Positions 11,396 to 24,718 of a stretch of DNA of 64,000 nt are shown here, piece by piece. The position numbers were made by a program, and so were the translations under genes. Numbering within the stretch: the stretch's first letter is position 1; every line of letters begins with the position of its first letter. Under the pieces are notes generated by a model. It was not told the origin of the DNA. It saw only the letters and a list, made by a program, of their open reading frames with translations, and did not search any database. Source of the DNA: Plantago ovata (taxonomy: Eukaryota; Streptophyta; Magnoliopsida; Lamiales; Plantaginaceae); NCBI GenBank assembly GCA_028274465.1, contig CM051457.1, positions 107,383,982-107,447,981 of the forward strand, in the 5' to 3' direction.

Positions 11396-12626
11396 ACTCC
11401 AATGAGCATGAATACTTCATCCTAATACATATACTACTATTTCAAGACAGACAAACGAATATAATTTAACCAAGAGTTAGTGAAGTGGCTTAAAAATTCA
11501 CATTAATTTAAAAAACATATACACAATCTAGTGAAAGATCATTTTTCACAAGTAAACTCCTCCACTTTTTCACCCACTAAGCTCGTTTAGCTCACTCCCA
11601 TATTTAAAATAAAAAACTATGTTTTCTACTCTTCTCTATCTAATACCAATAAGGACTTTTCTACGGGCAGGCAGACTTTCGCCTTGCCTGACAACAAGCA
11701 TCCAATCAAAAGTCGCCACGTCATTCGCCTTCGCCAAAAAGTTAAAATAATTATTTTTATTTAATTTTCAATTAAATATAAATTTACTTAAATAACCTTG
11801 AATTAGAATAATAAATACAGTTATTAAAAAATATAGTAAAATAAAAATATTTACATTTATTATTATTATTATCATCTTTTATTATTCGGGCCAGGTGGGC
11901 TGATGACGGTTCGGGCCGGGCCCGAGAACCGGGAAGGTCCGGCCCGGGCCCGAGAACATGCCGCCGGTCAGAAACGGACCGGGAAGGTCCGGCCCGGATT
12001 TATATCCCATCTTTGCATCTAATTAAAAAATAGTAATTTTAATGTTGGATTTGAACCCAAGCCACCACAGTGGAAGTCAACTTACTTAACCAATAGTAGA
12101 ATGTTCCAATTTGGTTGAATTGATGATGTTATAAATTTAAGTAATGTATTTTGTATAATGTAAACATTTAACATTTTAATTGTGAATTTGCATTTCATTT
12201 TATATTCTTAATCTTAAACTATAATAAATTATTTCTCATTGTTTTTTACTCTAGTTGATTGACCAACGGAATTACTCATTATTCTAAACTCAACAATGTC
12301 CATCCTTACCATATGACTCACATGACGACTAGTTTGTAAACGTGTTGTCTAGTTGATTTATTATTTATGAATTTTCTATATTTATATTAAATAATAAACT
12401 AATTGACACTAAGAACGGATAAAACAACATATATCATGACTTGTTACGTATATGAGACTACTAAGTTGCTTCTATAATTGTGATAGAGTTAAGACAATGT
12501 AAGTTGGTATCTATGAGTCTGAAGGTTTGACTCATTTTATAGTGAATGTTTCATTGAAAAAGATTAATGCACTTATCCATTATCTCGTATCTCAGTGATT
12601 GTTATCATTTGTTAGTTTGTTGAGTA

Positions 12627-12785
12627 TAGGGATGGCAATGGGCCGGGCTTTAAGAGGCCCGGTCGGGCCCGGGAAGACTAGCACCAAGCCCAGGCCCGGC
12701 CCATGGCCCAGGGCGGGCCTGAACATTAGGCCCAGGCCCGTGCCCGTCATGGGCCGGGTCGGGCTCATGCCGGGCTTTTTTTTTT
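12627..12785 (+). mobile_element. GGGCCGGGC-rich end of an hAT-like element
   Basis: The block opens TAGGGATGGCAATGGGCCGGGC and continues with many GGCCCGG/CCGGGCC words before a poly-T run. The AGGGATGGCAA opening followed by GGGCCGGGC repeats is a common pattern at one end of plant hAT elements. The opposite end was not found, so this is a fragment. The island at 11885-11998 has similar composition. Confidence 0.4.
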
Positions 12786-13919
12786 TTTTGTCAATTATTT
12801 GGTAATCTAAATGTTGTTTTTTTAGTTATGTAGTGTAGTATTAGTAGAATGGTGAATCTATTTAATTTATATCTTTTTGCTTGAGATCAAATATTTTGAT
12901 ATCACTTTTATCATTTGCTTGGGATCGAATGAATTTTTGTGAAAATAAATTTCGAATCAGTTTCTCTTTTGGTCAATTTTATTCTTGTTTTGTAGGATTG
13001 ACTCTTGGATTAGTAACTTATATATTTATGATGAGTAGTCGGATTAAGGTTACACCTATATATACAATTAAAATTAATAGACATTTCTATTAATATTGTG
13101 AATAATATTCTAATCGGATAATAAAATTAAGAGAGATGTAGCCCATTTAAAATAACCCTAATATAATCTATTAAATCAATTTTAAATTTAGACATATAAA
13201 ATAAATATGTGAATATTTGTTGGCCATTTTTGTCATCTGTATGCACAATTTTGATTATTTTCGTTTGGGTGAATACAAGCCAAATTTAAATAGGAACGGT
13301 TGTATCCCACTCAAATTCAAATCGGATAATTTCGGATTAAATTTGATTCGATTTATTTTTTATCATAACAAATTTCGGGTTAAATTTGATTCGATTTATT
13401 CAGTTCAAATATATTTTTAATCAGATGAATTTGTGTCAATATTAATTTGGATAATTTGGAATCGATTATCTTGTTGTCAACTTTATTATTATGTTGTCAA
13501 ATCAAATCTCGAGTTAAATTTAGATATTTAACCGATATATTTCTGATCCTTTATGGACTAAATTGAATTTTGGCATATCAATTTTACCAGGATACGCCCA
13601 TTTATATAAAATTAAAGAAATTAAATAATTTCTATTTGTGAATAATCTTGTGTTTGGAAGCTCCATGAACACTTTTTAGCTTCCTTTGTCCACTCTAATT
13701 CATGAGTTGGAACATGTCAATTATATGGGAATGCGAATGGGAAAATAGACGAGAATGAGCGACCTGTCACTGTTTTTTCTTATGAGAAGTCGACTGAGAG
13801 AGGTAGCAGCAGCAAGAGAGAGACGTGAATGAGTGTTCAATTAATTATAAATTTAGGTTGATTATTAATTTTCTATTATGATACTATATAAAGTAATAGC
13901 AATTAATGAACAAAGTAAT

Positions 13920-13985
13920 TGGTAGCCTGGTGGTTTAGTCTTGTGCTATTTAGCCAAAGGTCTCAGATTCAAATTCTAGTTTTGA
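13920..13985 (+). mobile_element. Possible SINE head (tRNA-like)
   Basis: Box A-like TAGCCTGGTGGTTTAG and box B-like AGATTCAAATTC lie about 35 bases apart, as in tRNA-derived SINEs. No clear poly-A tail or target duplication was seen, so this may be a decayed copy. Confidence 0.35.
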
Positions 13986-14464
13986 ATATTTTTGGTAACT
14001 ATAATTAAATATTTTCAAATTCATTAATAAATAATTTAATATAATAAAAATAATAAAAAAAATCGTCCAAAAAATATTAATAAATCGAAATTAAAAAAAA
14101 ATATTAAAATTTTTATTTTTTGGAGGGTAAAATGACATTTTATAAAATATTAATATTTTTATTATAATTTATTAATTAAAATATTAATAAGGCGACAAGG
14201 CGAAGGATAAGGCGAAAGGCGATCGCCAAATATTTTTTGGCGAAGTATTGTGAACCATTAGATCTTTTGATCTAATGGTCTAGATCAGTTTGACTGATAT
14301 CAGGGCGAGACCCTAGAATACTCCTACTAATAATATGTTTGTTTAATCTCGAATTAATCAGAAAAATTATTTGAAACAAAAAAAACAATTAAAATTACTA
14401 TAAACTCATCATCCTCACTATTCGCGGGTCCGCAAAGCCCAAACGGTATTTTTATCGCTGCTTT

Positions 14465-14685
14465 CATTTCATCTCTCTTCTCTTTCATTTCATTTCTCTC
14501 CCTCTCTCTCTCTCTCTAAATTACAAACACATCACAAATGGCAATCATGGCAGCAATGCACCAACTCCAATTCGACAATACCAATACAAATTAATTAATT
14601 ATGAAATCAAAGCTCGTTGATTTCTTCGATCACTTCATCTCCATCGCCATGCTCTATTGATAATCGAACATCCGATCTTAATAAG
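14465..14685 (+). promoter_or_regulatory. Fimbrin 5' leader, CT-rich, with two small uORFs
   Basis: A CT-rich tract (CTCTCTCTC repeats, 14496-14517) precedes two short upstream open frames. uORF1 (14538-14594) encodes 18 residues and begins MAIMAAMHQ. uORF2 (14601-14660) encodes 19 residues and begins MKSKLVDFF. The leader exon would end at 14685 (ATAAG before GTGATT), and a leader intron of about 300 bases would run to the acceptor at 14985 (GGCAG). The fimbrin ATG follows at 15010. The uORFs could dampen translation; that is inference. Confidence 0.5.
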
Positions 14686-15009
14686 GTGATTCATCATTTA
14701 TCTCACTCTGTTCACAATTTATTCATTTGTTGCGTGAATGTATATCGTTAGGTTTCATTTGGATTGATCCAATCGAATGATTTCAATTCAATTCTGTATA
14801 ATTGATCGTCCTTTACAAGTAATTGCTGTTGAGTGTGTACGTGCTGCATGGTAAACAGTCGTTGATTTTGTTGTTCGAATTCGAATGGGGCTTATTAATT
14901 AATTAATTAATTAATTATATCGTCAAATTCCATTGATTTGATGTTTGAATTTGGATCATCATCAGTTGTGCTGTTTTTGTGGCAGTTACCAGGAAAAAAT
15001 TAAAATAAA

Positions 15010-18000
15010 ATGAGTTTCGTGGGTGTTGTAGTCTCGGATCAATGGCTTCAGACCCAATTCACTCAAGTGGAGCTCCGGACCCTTAAATCTAAAGTATTTA
15101 TTCTTCTTCGGTTTTTTTGGTGATATAAAAATAAATTATTATATACTATATGTGTTTGTGACTAGTATTTGTAAAATGGTTGATTAATTTGTGTGGTGTA
15201 TGTTTGTGGGAAAAAGTATATCTCGGCGAGGACTATATCTGGGAAGGTTACATTGGCAGATTTGCCACCAGTGATGGTGACTCTCAAGAACGTTTCTGGA
15301 CTATTCACGGAGGAGGAGGTTAAGGACATCTTGAGTGAGGGCGTCCCTAATCCAGAACAAGAAATTGATTTCGAAAACTTCCTTCGCGTAATTAACTGCT
15401 TATGCATGTTTACTTTACATTGTTTGTTTTCGATATCAATATCATCATCGATCACTAAGGAGTCAGTCATTTGTGTGTGTATGCAGGCATATTTAAATTT
15501 GCAGGCTAGAGCGGTACCAAGAAAGGCCAGTGCCAGTGCAGCTGGAATGCTGACCCATTCATCTTCATTCCTGAAAGCCACCACCACTACGCTTCGGCAT
15601 ACCATAAGTGAATCAGAGAAGTCATCTTATGTTTCTCACATCAATAGCTTTCTAGGGAAGATCCGTTCCTCAAGAAGTATCTTCCTCTAGATCCAGCTAA
15701 TGATTCTCTCTTTGATCTTGCAAAGGGTGGTGTTCTTTTATGGTGCTGACTCCCCCTTAGCTTCTTGTAATCCTCACTGTACTAGTGGAAAAATCTATGC
15801 TGACCTGCCTAATTAAATTTTGCAGTAAGCTCATCAATGTTGCTGTACCTGGTACTATAGATGAGCGAGCTATTAATACCAAACGTGTGATGAATCCATG
15901 GGAGAGGAATGAGAACCACACTCTATGCTTGAATTCTGCAAAGGCCATTGGATGCACAGTGGTGAACATTGGCACCCAAGACCTAGTTGAAGCTAGGGTA
16001 AGAAAGACATTGTTCAATATATTTGAGTTTTTTCCATGAAACATAAAATGGTTATGTCTTCTTTTCTATACCTGCCTGCAGCCCCATCTAGTCCTTGGAT
16101 TGATCTCTCAAATAATCAAGGTATGCTAAACCTCCATTCTATATATGTACCTATGGTTATTTTCTGCAAAAATTTGAGAGTGAACGAACAGTATTCACTT
16201 ACAACTGGGATTTTGTGGAACCATTAGATACAACTGTTGGCTGATCTTAATCTGAGGAAGACTCCTCAACTTGTGGAATTGGTTGAGGACAGCAAGGTAT
16301 AAGCAACTGATTATTCATATGTTTACAATTATCTAATAGCCAAATGTATTTTGTATTTTGTGAGTGTTTGTATTTGTTACCCAAAATGCAGGATGTGGAA
16401 GAGCTTATCGCCTTATCCCCAGAGAAACTTCTTCTCAAATGGATGAACTTTCATCTAAACAAAGCAGGATATACAAAGACAGTTTCAAACTTTTCAACTG
16501 ATCTAAGGGTAAGATTTATAAAATTCTTTACACTCTCCGTTTTACAAAATTTTACTCAATTTCATTTTGTAGATGTCCCACAAAACTTTACCCATTTTAA
16601 AAAAAGGAATCCACCACACACATTAGCAACATTATTTTTTACAACAACATTACAAATTTGTCACCACACTTCACTTTAACAGTTACTTTCCCATTAAACA
16701 ATAAACTACCTCACTAACTTTTTCATTTCCATTTTAATGTCCTTTCTTAAACTGCGAGCTAACTCTAGTGGTAAAGTTTTCCGGGATGGAAGGAGTAGTC
16801 TATACTGTACATAAGTTTACAGATCAACATTAATCAACTGAACAATAGAGGTGCAATCATCATGTTTTGAGAATATTTATCAATATTGTGCTATTTATGA
16901 GTTTTTAAATAATGCCTTTAGGCCACTATCTGAAAACATTAAAGTAGAATATACCTTCTCTATTTTCTCTATCTTTGTAATGGGAGTTTGTCTCCTTAAG
17001 TTCTATTCTTGCCTTCTTGGTACAATATCATGTTGCAAGGACCAACACAAAGGGAAAAAAAGAAGAAGAAGAAACAAACAACACTATAGATTCCTAACAC
17101 TCAGACTAATGTAGTGGGAAATGCTTATTTGACGATTGCTGGTGCTGCATTATAACATATTCTTGCTAATGATTATATATATAGTAGAACATGCAAACAT
17201 ATCTGTCTGGGAGTTACGGTTGATTTACTCCAGATCTTATATGTATAGAAATTATTTACTATCTAACTTATATTCCCTAACTTCAGGATGGAGAAGCTTA
17301 TGCCCGCTTGCTCAATGCTCTTGCCCCTGAACATGGCACGACTGCCACACTTGATACCAAAGATCCTTTTGAAAGAGCAAGTTTGATTATTGAGCAAGCA
17401 GAGAAGCTGAATTGCAAAAGATATGTCACTCCAAAAGACATTGTTGAGGGTTCAACAAACCTTAATCTTGCATTCGTGGCTCAAATATTTCATAACAGGT
17501 TGGTGCTATTTTGACAAATGTGGTGCAGGAAATGAACTCCTGCCTTTCTTCACCAATTGAGTAATTTGAATTAGTTTTGGTTTATATTCCCCCTGCATGA
17601 ATTGGAGAGCCAAGTTTTACTTATTCATATACTGCTGACGATCGAATACGAAAATCTGTTGGTTATTAATGCTTTGACAGTTTGACTCTTGAGTCACTCA
17701 TCATTCATCAGGGTTGAGCAACAATAAGCATAATAGTGCCGTCCAACTATGTATAATCAAAGAGTCTCTGGAATGCTTTCTTCACTAGATGAGTTTACTG
17801 AATGTTCCTAATTAGAAGATGTCTGTGTTTGTTAAAACACCATGATGGGGGCCAATACTAGTTAATTAGGACTTGGGAGGTTATGAATTTCACCTTGTAG
17901 TTTCTGTTTCCATTTTCATGTTCTATATTTTTTGTACATTTCATTATTATGCTATAACTCATCACTTGCCTGTACTTAGTAACCTTTATATGTCTTTTCT

Positions 18001-19791
18001 ATCCCTGCTCGGTCTTATGTCCTTAGTAAGCACAAACTTGCATAAGTGATCCTGTGATTATTGTTTCAGAAATGGACTATCTACAGACACCTCAAAACTA
18101 TCCTTTGCGACGATGATGACAGATGATGCTCAAACTTCACGGGAAGAAAGATGCTTCCGGCTTTGGATTAACAGTCTTGGAGTTGATAGCTATGTCAATA
18201 ATTTATTTGAGGATGTCAGAACAGGGTGAGGTGTCATCTCTCTCTTATTATGTTTAGCTGCATGAATATTATTTATATCCGTGTGTCCTGCTTCCAGATG
18301 GGTTCTTTTGGAAGTGCTTGATAAAGTTTCTCCTGGATCTGTAAATTGGAAACATGCTTCAAAACCTCCAATCAAGATGCCTTTCCGGAGAGTTGAGAAT
18401 TGCAACCAAGTAATTAGCATCGGGAAGCATTTGAATTTCTCCCTCGTGAATGTTGCTGGAAATGATATTGTTCAAGGAAACAAGAAACTCATATTAGGTA
18501 AGAACTTTCCAACTAAATTTTCTTTAAAAAAATCTATAAATTAGAAATGTGAATGATTTTCCATAATTTTCACTTCTCTTTAATTTTCTCATTATTACTA
18601 AACTTAGTATTGTGCTGGTGGAATATGTGTACTCTAAGATATATATATTTTAAGGTACTATTAGTGATTATTGGCACAACCGTGCCTAATTTGCTGCAAG
18701 TGCGTAACCTGCTTCTATAGTGCATGGCTTCTGAGGAAATCAGGGGAGCATCATTGGTTCCTTGACATGAAATGTATCATTGATCTACTATACTTCTACT
18801 TGCACTGCCTTTTTACATACTTTTTTTAATATATATCGTCCTCAACTTTTTTTTTTATCTGTTTCTCTTGGCCAGCTTTCCTATGGCAGTTAATGAGATT
18901 CAGTATGCTCCAATTGTTGAAGAACTTGAGATTCTATTCCCAAGGAAAGGAGATAGCTGATGCCGACATACTGAATTGGGCAAACGGAAAAGTTAAGAAA
19001 GCTGGTAGAAAGTCACAAATAGAAAGCTTCAAGGTACTGCCAAAAGATTGACTTATTTGGTGTATCTCTCTGAATGCACGTGGATCTCCGTAAGTGTGAA
19101 CTGTTTATATTTTCAGGATAAAAACCTTGCAAATGGAAACTTCTTTCTGGAACTACTTAGTGCAGTGGAGCCAAGGGTTGTTAACTGGAGCCTTGTCACA
19201 AAGGGTGATACTGGTATACTGTTGCCGAACCCAATATTTACAAAGTTCTGCTATACTTTGTCAGCTTTTTTTTTTCGGGACCAACAAATACCATTGTGAT
19301 TGTACGGTGTCCATAAATTTTTACCATGATGCACTGCTAAGGGTTGAGCGACTTCATTTGTTATTTGCAGATGAGGATAAGAAGTTGAATGCAACATACA
19401 TTATCAGTGTTGCTCGCAAGCTTGGTTGCTCTATATTTTTATTACCGGAGGATATCATGGAGGTAAATTGTTTATTGGCTTGAAAGTATACAAAAGTTGA
19501 ATTTTATGAGTTGATGTGTTAAACCCTGACAAACTAACATATTTTCATTTATTTTGTTTCCGTATGGTACAGGTGAACCAGAAAATGATCTTGACCTTGA
19601 CAGCAAGCATCATGTACTGGAGCTTACAGCGCAACGCTGACGAAAGGGAGGGGGCATCCTCTTCAGCGCCTCGAGAAGCATCCCCATCCCCTCGTGCATC
19701 ATCTGTAGATAGTGAGATGGAATCTGCTGATATTTCTAGCTTGTCTATCGATGATGGAGCATCAACTTCCCCAAGCGCCCCAAAAGAATAG
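15010..19791 (+). CDS. Fimbrin (plant plastin-like actin-bundling protein)
   Basis: Fimbrins cross-link actin filaments in the cytoplasm through two actin-binding modules, each made of two calponin-homology (CH) domains. Fourteen coding exons fit: 15010-15093, 15217-15387, 15487-15742, 15826-15997, 16082-16120, 16228-16296, 16392-16508, 17287-17498, 18070-18225, 18298-18497, 18876-19033, 19117-19213, 19371-19462, 19573-19791. All have GT/AG borders. The start [19 protein letters not shown] is the usual plant fimbrin N-terminus. The weak EF-hand-like region comes first (DLPPVMVTL), then CH-domain segments such as [35 protein letters not shown] and [20 protein letters not shown]. The tail is Ser/Pro-rich. 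Length is about 680 residues, normal for the family. Exon 3 is one base short: GGG at 15655-15657 should be GGGG to keep the frame, otherwise a stop appears at 15688-15690. Confidence 0.93.
16531..16795. mobile_element. Stowaway-like MITE in a fimbrin intron
   Basis: The element begins CACTCTCCGTTTTAC and ends with the rough complement GTAAAGTTTTCCGGGATGG..GGAG. TA dinucleotides flank both ends (16529-16530 and 16796-16797), the target duplication expected of Tc1/mariner-derived Stowaway MITEs. It sits 22 bases after the donor site of fimbrin exon 7. The interior is AT-rich and non-coding. Confidence 0.7.
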
Positions 19792-20559
19792 CCTTCTACA
19801 TGATAATACTTTTGCTTTGGATACATTAAGTTGCCATATCACTTGATCTATTTACTCATTTCTCTCAAGTTGAAGTAGATATAATGTCTTACATCATCCT
19901 GGAAACAGCATTTTTACTTGTACTTTAAAGTTTTCTCCCCGTGCGTCAATGGAGACAAAGATCGCACCCTGGAGAAGGAACACAGAAGACAGGTCGCTGG
20001 TATGAGTTCTTCTGCGGTCAGGCCTTCAATTTTGGTTGCCCTTTTAGAACAGATACTGGTTTTCTGTAGTTAGACGTTTATATACTCGGAAGGAAAATGT
20101 AAGACTTTATAGTGTTCAGCTTTGCGACAAAACTGGGCATAACATGTATGCCTAGTTATTGTACTAATAATTGTTCAATTCATTGTAGTAATCATTATGC
20201 TCACACCATTTCGGTAGTAGCATTTTACAGGGAATCAGACTTTTATGAAATGTTCATAGACCTAATCAATGGATCAAGTATCGTAAGAGACTGATGTACA
20301 AAACAACTGTACGAGCTACGAAACAGCCAAAATACAAAAAAAGTCTGCATCTAAACAGCTTGAAATCGAACATGTCCATTGTGGAATGCCCCCTAAAGTA
20401 CTTCTATTTGTCAGTACATGTATTCTATCGTGTCTGTATAAATTACTACACGTTACAACAAGGTATGAAAAACAAAATTCTTTGTTCAGGTTCCTCAGGC
20501 TGACGCCTAACAATACAAGATCCTTAATTAGACAATTTGCCCTAAAACATCAATAATGC
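19792..20559. other. Shared 3' interval of two convergent genes
   Basis: The 768 bases between the fimbrin stop and the BTB-gene stop contain no open frame of note and presumably hold both 3' untranslated regions. No repeat was recognised. Confidence 0.5.
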
Positions 20560-23500
20560 TTATTCTGTTTCATCAGCATTTTCCTGCTTTGCCACAACAA
20601 CAAGCATTTCAAGTCGCTTGTCAAAAAGCAGAGCACTTTCATCTCTTTCATCAAGTTCAGCAGCTTCAGCCTCGATCCACTTTTCTCGCAAATCATCAAG
20701 GACATTATTTCCTTCTGTTGTATTTACCTCAGCTCCAGGGGCACTTGGTGCTGTTGTTCGGAGTGAGGAATCTCCAGATGGTGGTGGAAGAGTCAAAAGC
20801 ATTGCCCGGAACTCTGGTGTTTCTGCAAAAGTCTCAAAGTTGCATGCCATTGCATCTAGACAGTACTCACGGATCTTTGATACGCCATACCTTCAAGTGT
20901 AACAAAACAGAAAATTCTGGAATTAAAAAATATTACAGAATTAAAAAATGTATCATCTTCATGTATTCCTAATTTCATACGAGTCTACGTTTTCAAGTCA
21001 ATAAACATCATTAATGGTCCAGTTATCGCCAATCACGGAATGAGATGAACTGATAATGGAACACAAAAATATTGACAAATAAGATCATAACAGATGCAGT
21101 TGAAAGAGAAATAGCGTACAACTCTAACTCACCATGTTTTATATGGAAAATTTACAGGAAGAATAAAAATCTAGTATCAAAAGCACAGTCAGAGACACAT
21201 GTCATCGTAAGACCAGTCGATTTCAAATAATTGCCATGATTGATAAAACTTGGATAAATTCCAGTGACATGATTGGCCAAGACGGATATATTGAAGGCTC
21301 ATCTAAATTAGCTCAAGTATAATAGATATATTATGCCTCAGACCTGCGTCCAACAACATTATCCAGATTCAAGTAACTTAGAATACACACTCCTACATTG
21401 CTTACACAATACATTGAGATCTGACATGAATAGCTCTCTGTCAGTAGAACTTTAGCCAGCCCAAGTGACGTTTTACGCACCTAGGCAGTTATGAGAGTGT
21501 TCATTGTTGTATATTAAGCATTGATTAGCAGGGATGATGAAGAATAGAAACATAATTAACACTTCACATAGTATATCAATTAAAAAGACACCGAGAGAAG
21601 CACACAAAGGATTCATGAAGCATACATGTCAGCCAATAGCAACCAATGACACAACTCTGCCGGCGGTATCATTTGTAATTGTGGTAGTAGTGCATCAGCT
21701 ACGGCACGCTTAAGAGGAAATAATAGATATCTTGAAGCAGCATCAAACATTTCTTCAGCCTGCGTCACCAAAGGTTGAATAAAATAAAATACAACATATG
21801 ATAACGATTAACAATTTAACACGCATCACAATATTGTAGCTGAACCGTACCTGATCAGGGTCTATGTCACTCAGACCGTCAGTATACCTGAAGCAGCAAA
21901 AATACTCACCAATTAGATTAAAGATGAAGTACATTAACAACCAATCTTTTGTGCTTCTTTTTTGGTTTTAGTACCAATGCATCTCTCTGTTTATTAGCTG
22001 TTCATTTGACATATAACAAAGATCACTTTCGTAGACAAATACATCAGGAAATAAATTGTGGGAGTTGCAGTTAATTGTACTAAAAGGATCTATTGGGTAT
22101 TTTCTTAGTGGAGATTAAGAATTACTGAATTAGAAGGCAGAAAACACACACACACACACACACACAGAGATATGTCGCTGATCATTAACACAAAAAGTGG
22201 AACTTGAGTTGTAAACATTTTATATATTGTATTGCCATTTCAGTATGAAACCAGCTATATATTTTGGCATTCTGATACTTATAAAAGCAGTATACACTTC
22301 CGAGTAATACATAGTGAATATACTAGATCTGGTAAAATTATATGCACAGATAATTGCTATGCTACCTTAGGTGTATGCCACATTGAGCTCATATCGAACC
22401 TAGTAGCTATACGCTGAGACCAAAGGTGGAAAAGAAGATGGGTTAAAGAAGTGCTTACATATATTCTATCATTTTCTGAAAAGCTTCTGTGCTCAGATCA
22501 TGTTCTTCAAGACAAGGAAGACCCTGACCAGGTAAAGAACCTCTCCCTTCAGGAAAGTCTTTCATTCGTGACAGTCTGGCCCTGAAGTACTCAGATCTTG
22601 ATGCCAGAACAACTTGATGGCAGCGAAATATCTTATTCTCAACTCTGACACAAACATCTGCAAGATCATCTTCCAATGCCCTCATCTGTTTTGACTCAAC
22701 AAGAGTATGATGTAGGTCTGGTATTGTGAAGGAATTGTCAAGAGACATTCGAAGAAAACGGTTCAATGAAGCAGGTAGACGATCTTCTCGAGGGAGAGAA
22801 ATACCCTGCAAGATGAATCTCTTGTGTGAATTGTCAATATCTCTAAGAGATTTGTAGTCCGCATGTGTTTGATGATAGATTTCTTTTTCCAAGAGTGCTT
22901 GTAAAGACTGGCACTTGCAAACTTTGCAAATTCTCACAAGATCTTCCATGTCATCAACTGCAACCTCTAGCCTATCAGAATAAAAGAAGTGTACAAGGCT
23001 AAAGAGCGACGGATAAGAGAGTCTCTCCTTGGATAAGCGCACTTCCCTCTTCTCCTTCCAAACAGTCTCAAATTGTTTCTTAAAGAACGGGGATCGGGCA
23101 CTCAATATAAGCCTGTGAGCTTCAAGTGGCCTTCCTTGCACATAAAATACAATATCAGGAGGAGAGTAGCTCGAACTCGATTCCCCATTCGACGAATTAC
23201 CTACTATTGCATTTTCAGTAACTACATAACATAAGCAAGTATTCCCAGGAAAATGAAACATAACAGTACTCATGCAAAATAATTCTATCATAAGTTTATT
23301 ACTATTTATTTTGACTTTTTTCGGTCTGACATATTTCAAATTTGACTCTCAATTATAATATTATGAAGTTATTGCCTCACCTGGAAAAACGAGAGGTCCA
23401 GTATTAAACACCAAGTGATGAGTGAGATAATCTCGATTAGCTTGACAAGCGAGAAATGTATCTCTCAAGGCGGCCTGCAAGGGATCGAGAGGCGGCGGCC

Positions 23501-23846
23501 TAGCCTCAAACGCTTTAAGAAGCTTCCTGACCTTCAAATTAAGAGCGGCATAGTGACATCTATCACCATCAAAGGTATGCTCGGAGCAAATAGCGCCATT
23601 CTCGAGAAGCATACGCGCCGCCTCCAAGTGTCCGGCGAGGCAAGCGTAGTAAAGCGCCACCGAGTCCCAACGGTCACGCGCGTTGACGTTGACTACGCCG
23701 GTTTCGAGGAGGTAACGCAGTCGGTCGACGTCGCCGGCGCGTGAGGCCTCGAAAACGTCGCCGTAGGGGACCTTTTTGAGTGGCAGTGATGAGTGGAAGT
23801 CGGCAGCTTCGAGTTCTATCTCGTCCAGCTCAGACATGTCGCCCAT
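20560..23846 (-). CDS. Ankyrin-repeat and double BTB/POZ protein (At2g04740/ABTB1-like)
   Basis: This family is thought to act as a substrate adaptor for CUL3 ubiquitin ligases; that role is from family knowledge. Five coding exons on the minus strand join in frame: 23846-23381, 23221-22459, 21887-21851, 21759-21626, 20890-20560, giving 576 residues with no frameshift, close to the usual plant length. Residues about 30-115 hold ankyrin repeats ([20 protein letters not shown], then [20 protein letters not shown]). BTB domain 1 covers about 177-250 ([20 protein letters not shown]). BTB domain 2 starts about residue 341 ([20 protein letters not shown]). A 3'-terminal acidic segment ([17 protein letters not shown]) ends the protein. 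The start [19 protein letters not shown] matches the family. The exon 2 acceptor (TATGTAG) is the most likely choice; a slightly shorter linker is possible. Confidence 0.9.
22143..22167. repeat. (CA)n microsatellite
   Basis: About twelve uninterrupted CA units lie in an intron of the BTB gene. Confidence 0.9.
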
Positions 23847-23859
23847 GGCTAAATTAGCT

Positions 23860-24715
23860 ATCAGTTTCAGCTCAATTTGAATGGATTGATCGATTGATAT
23901 TGATGCAGGCAGCTCAATTTAGATGGTGATGATTGGATAAGTCTAGGGATTTTTTGGGATCTTTTTGCTGAATACGAAAATAGAAAGGGTAAATACTAAT
24001 ACTAAATATTCATTATTAGTTTAATACTACTATTGTTGGGAGTTGGTTTGGTGAATATAAATTACAATTGCTCCATTTGAATATCCACGTCAACATACAT
24101 GCCCTGAGTTGGAGCTTCACATGTTGAGACCTTATGCACTTGCAGCTTGGGCTAAAATGCCAGAAGGTGCAAGTGTTTTTCTCCAACCGTGGACAACCTT
24201 GCAATATTGGGCCTTCCAATATGGATGGCCGAATCGAACATCTCCAACCGAAATCAAAGTGAAACTGTGAAAGGATATGGTCCTTTTACACTACAAATCA
24301 CAAATAGCGTATGATGCAGATACATAAATAAAAAATCTAGAGTTTATTTAATATTCAAATCATTTTCACGTTCTCTTATTAAAAATATGTTTTAAAATTT
24401 TTGCATTTCATTCTTCAAGTTCCTCAACTGTGAATTAAAAAATCTTAATTCGAGAACTAAAGAAAAGTTTAGAGCAATAAATTATCCATCTTTTTTTTAG
24501 ATTGTTTATGTTTTTTTTTTCATCCATCTTTTACTTTAAATTGATTATGTTTTTTTCCTTTTTTTTCTTTAATCAAACTTTTATATTAGAACAAATGTGT
24601 ATTGTACTCCTAGCTACGTTACCAAATCCGTAAAAACCATTCCAAAATTGAACCTAAATAACCTTAAGAAAAAGAAAAGAAAGGGATAGTTAATTTGCAC
24701 CTTCGGTGAAATTAC
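23860..24715. other. Upstream interval of the BTB gene
   Basis: This stretch should hold the minus-strand promoter and leader of the BTB gene. Beyond poly-T runs near 24490-24570 no clear structure was recognised. Confidence 0.4.
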
Positions 24716-24718
24716 AGT

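Larger units (their letters stand above)
11650..14290. other. Segment bounded by CGCCTT/AAGGCG-rich ends; GC islands inside
   Basis: The left side (11665-11735) is rich in TTCGCCTT and CGCC words, and the right side (14190-14245) carries the complementary AAGGCGAAGG words, suggesting a large decayed transposon with inverted ends. Inside are two sharply GC-rich islands in otherwise AT-rich DNA: 11885-11998 and 12627-12780. No target duplication or transposase was found, so the boundaries are tentative. Open frames in this stretch have no protein character. Confidence 0.3.

Noticed and set aside
12599-12805. GPxRPGP-type open frame
   Set aside because: A by-product of the GGGCCGGGC-rich hAT-like end.
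16344-16679. 111-residue open frame in the fimbrin region
   Set aside because: It is fimbrin exon 7 read through its donor into the Stowaway element.
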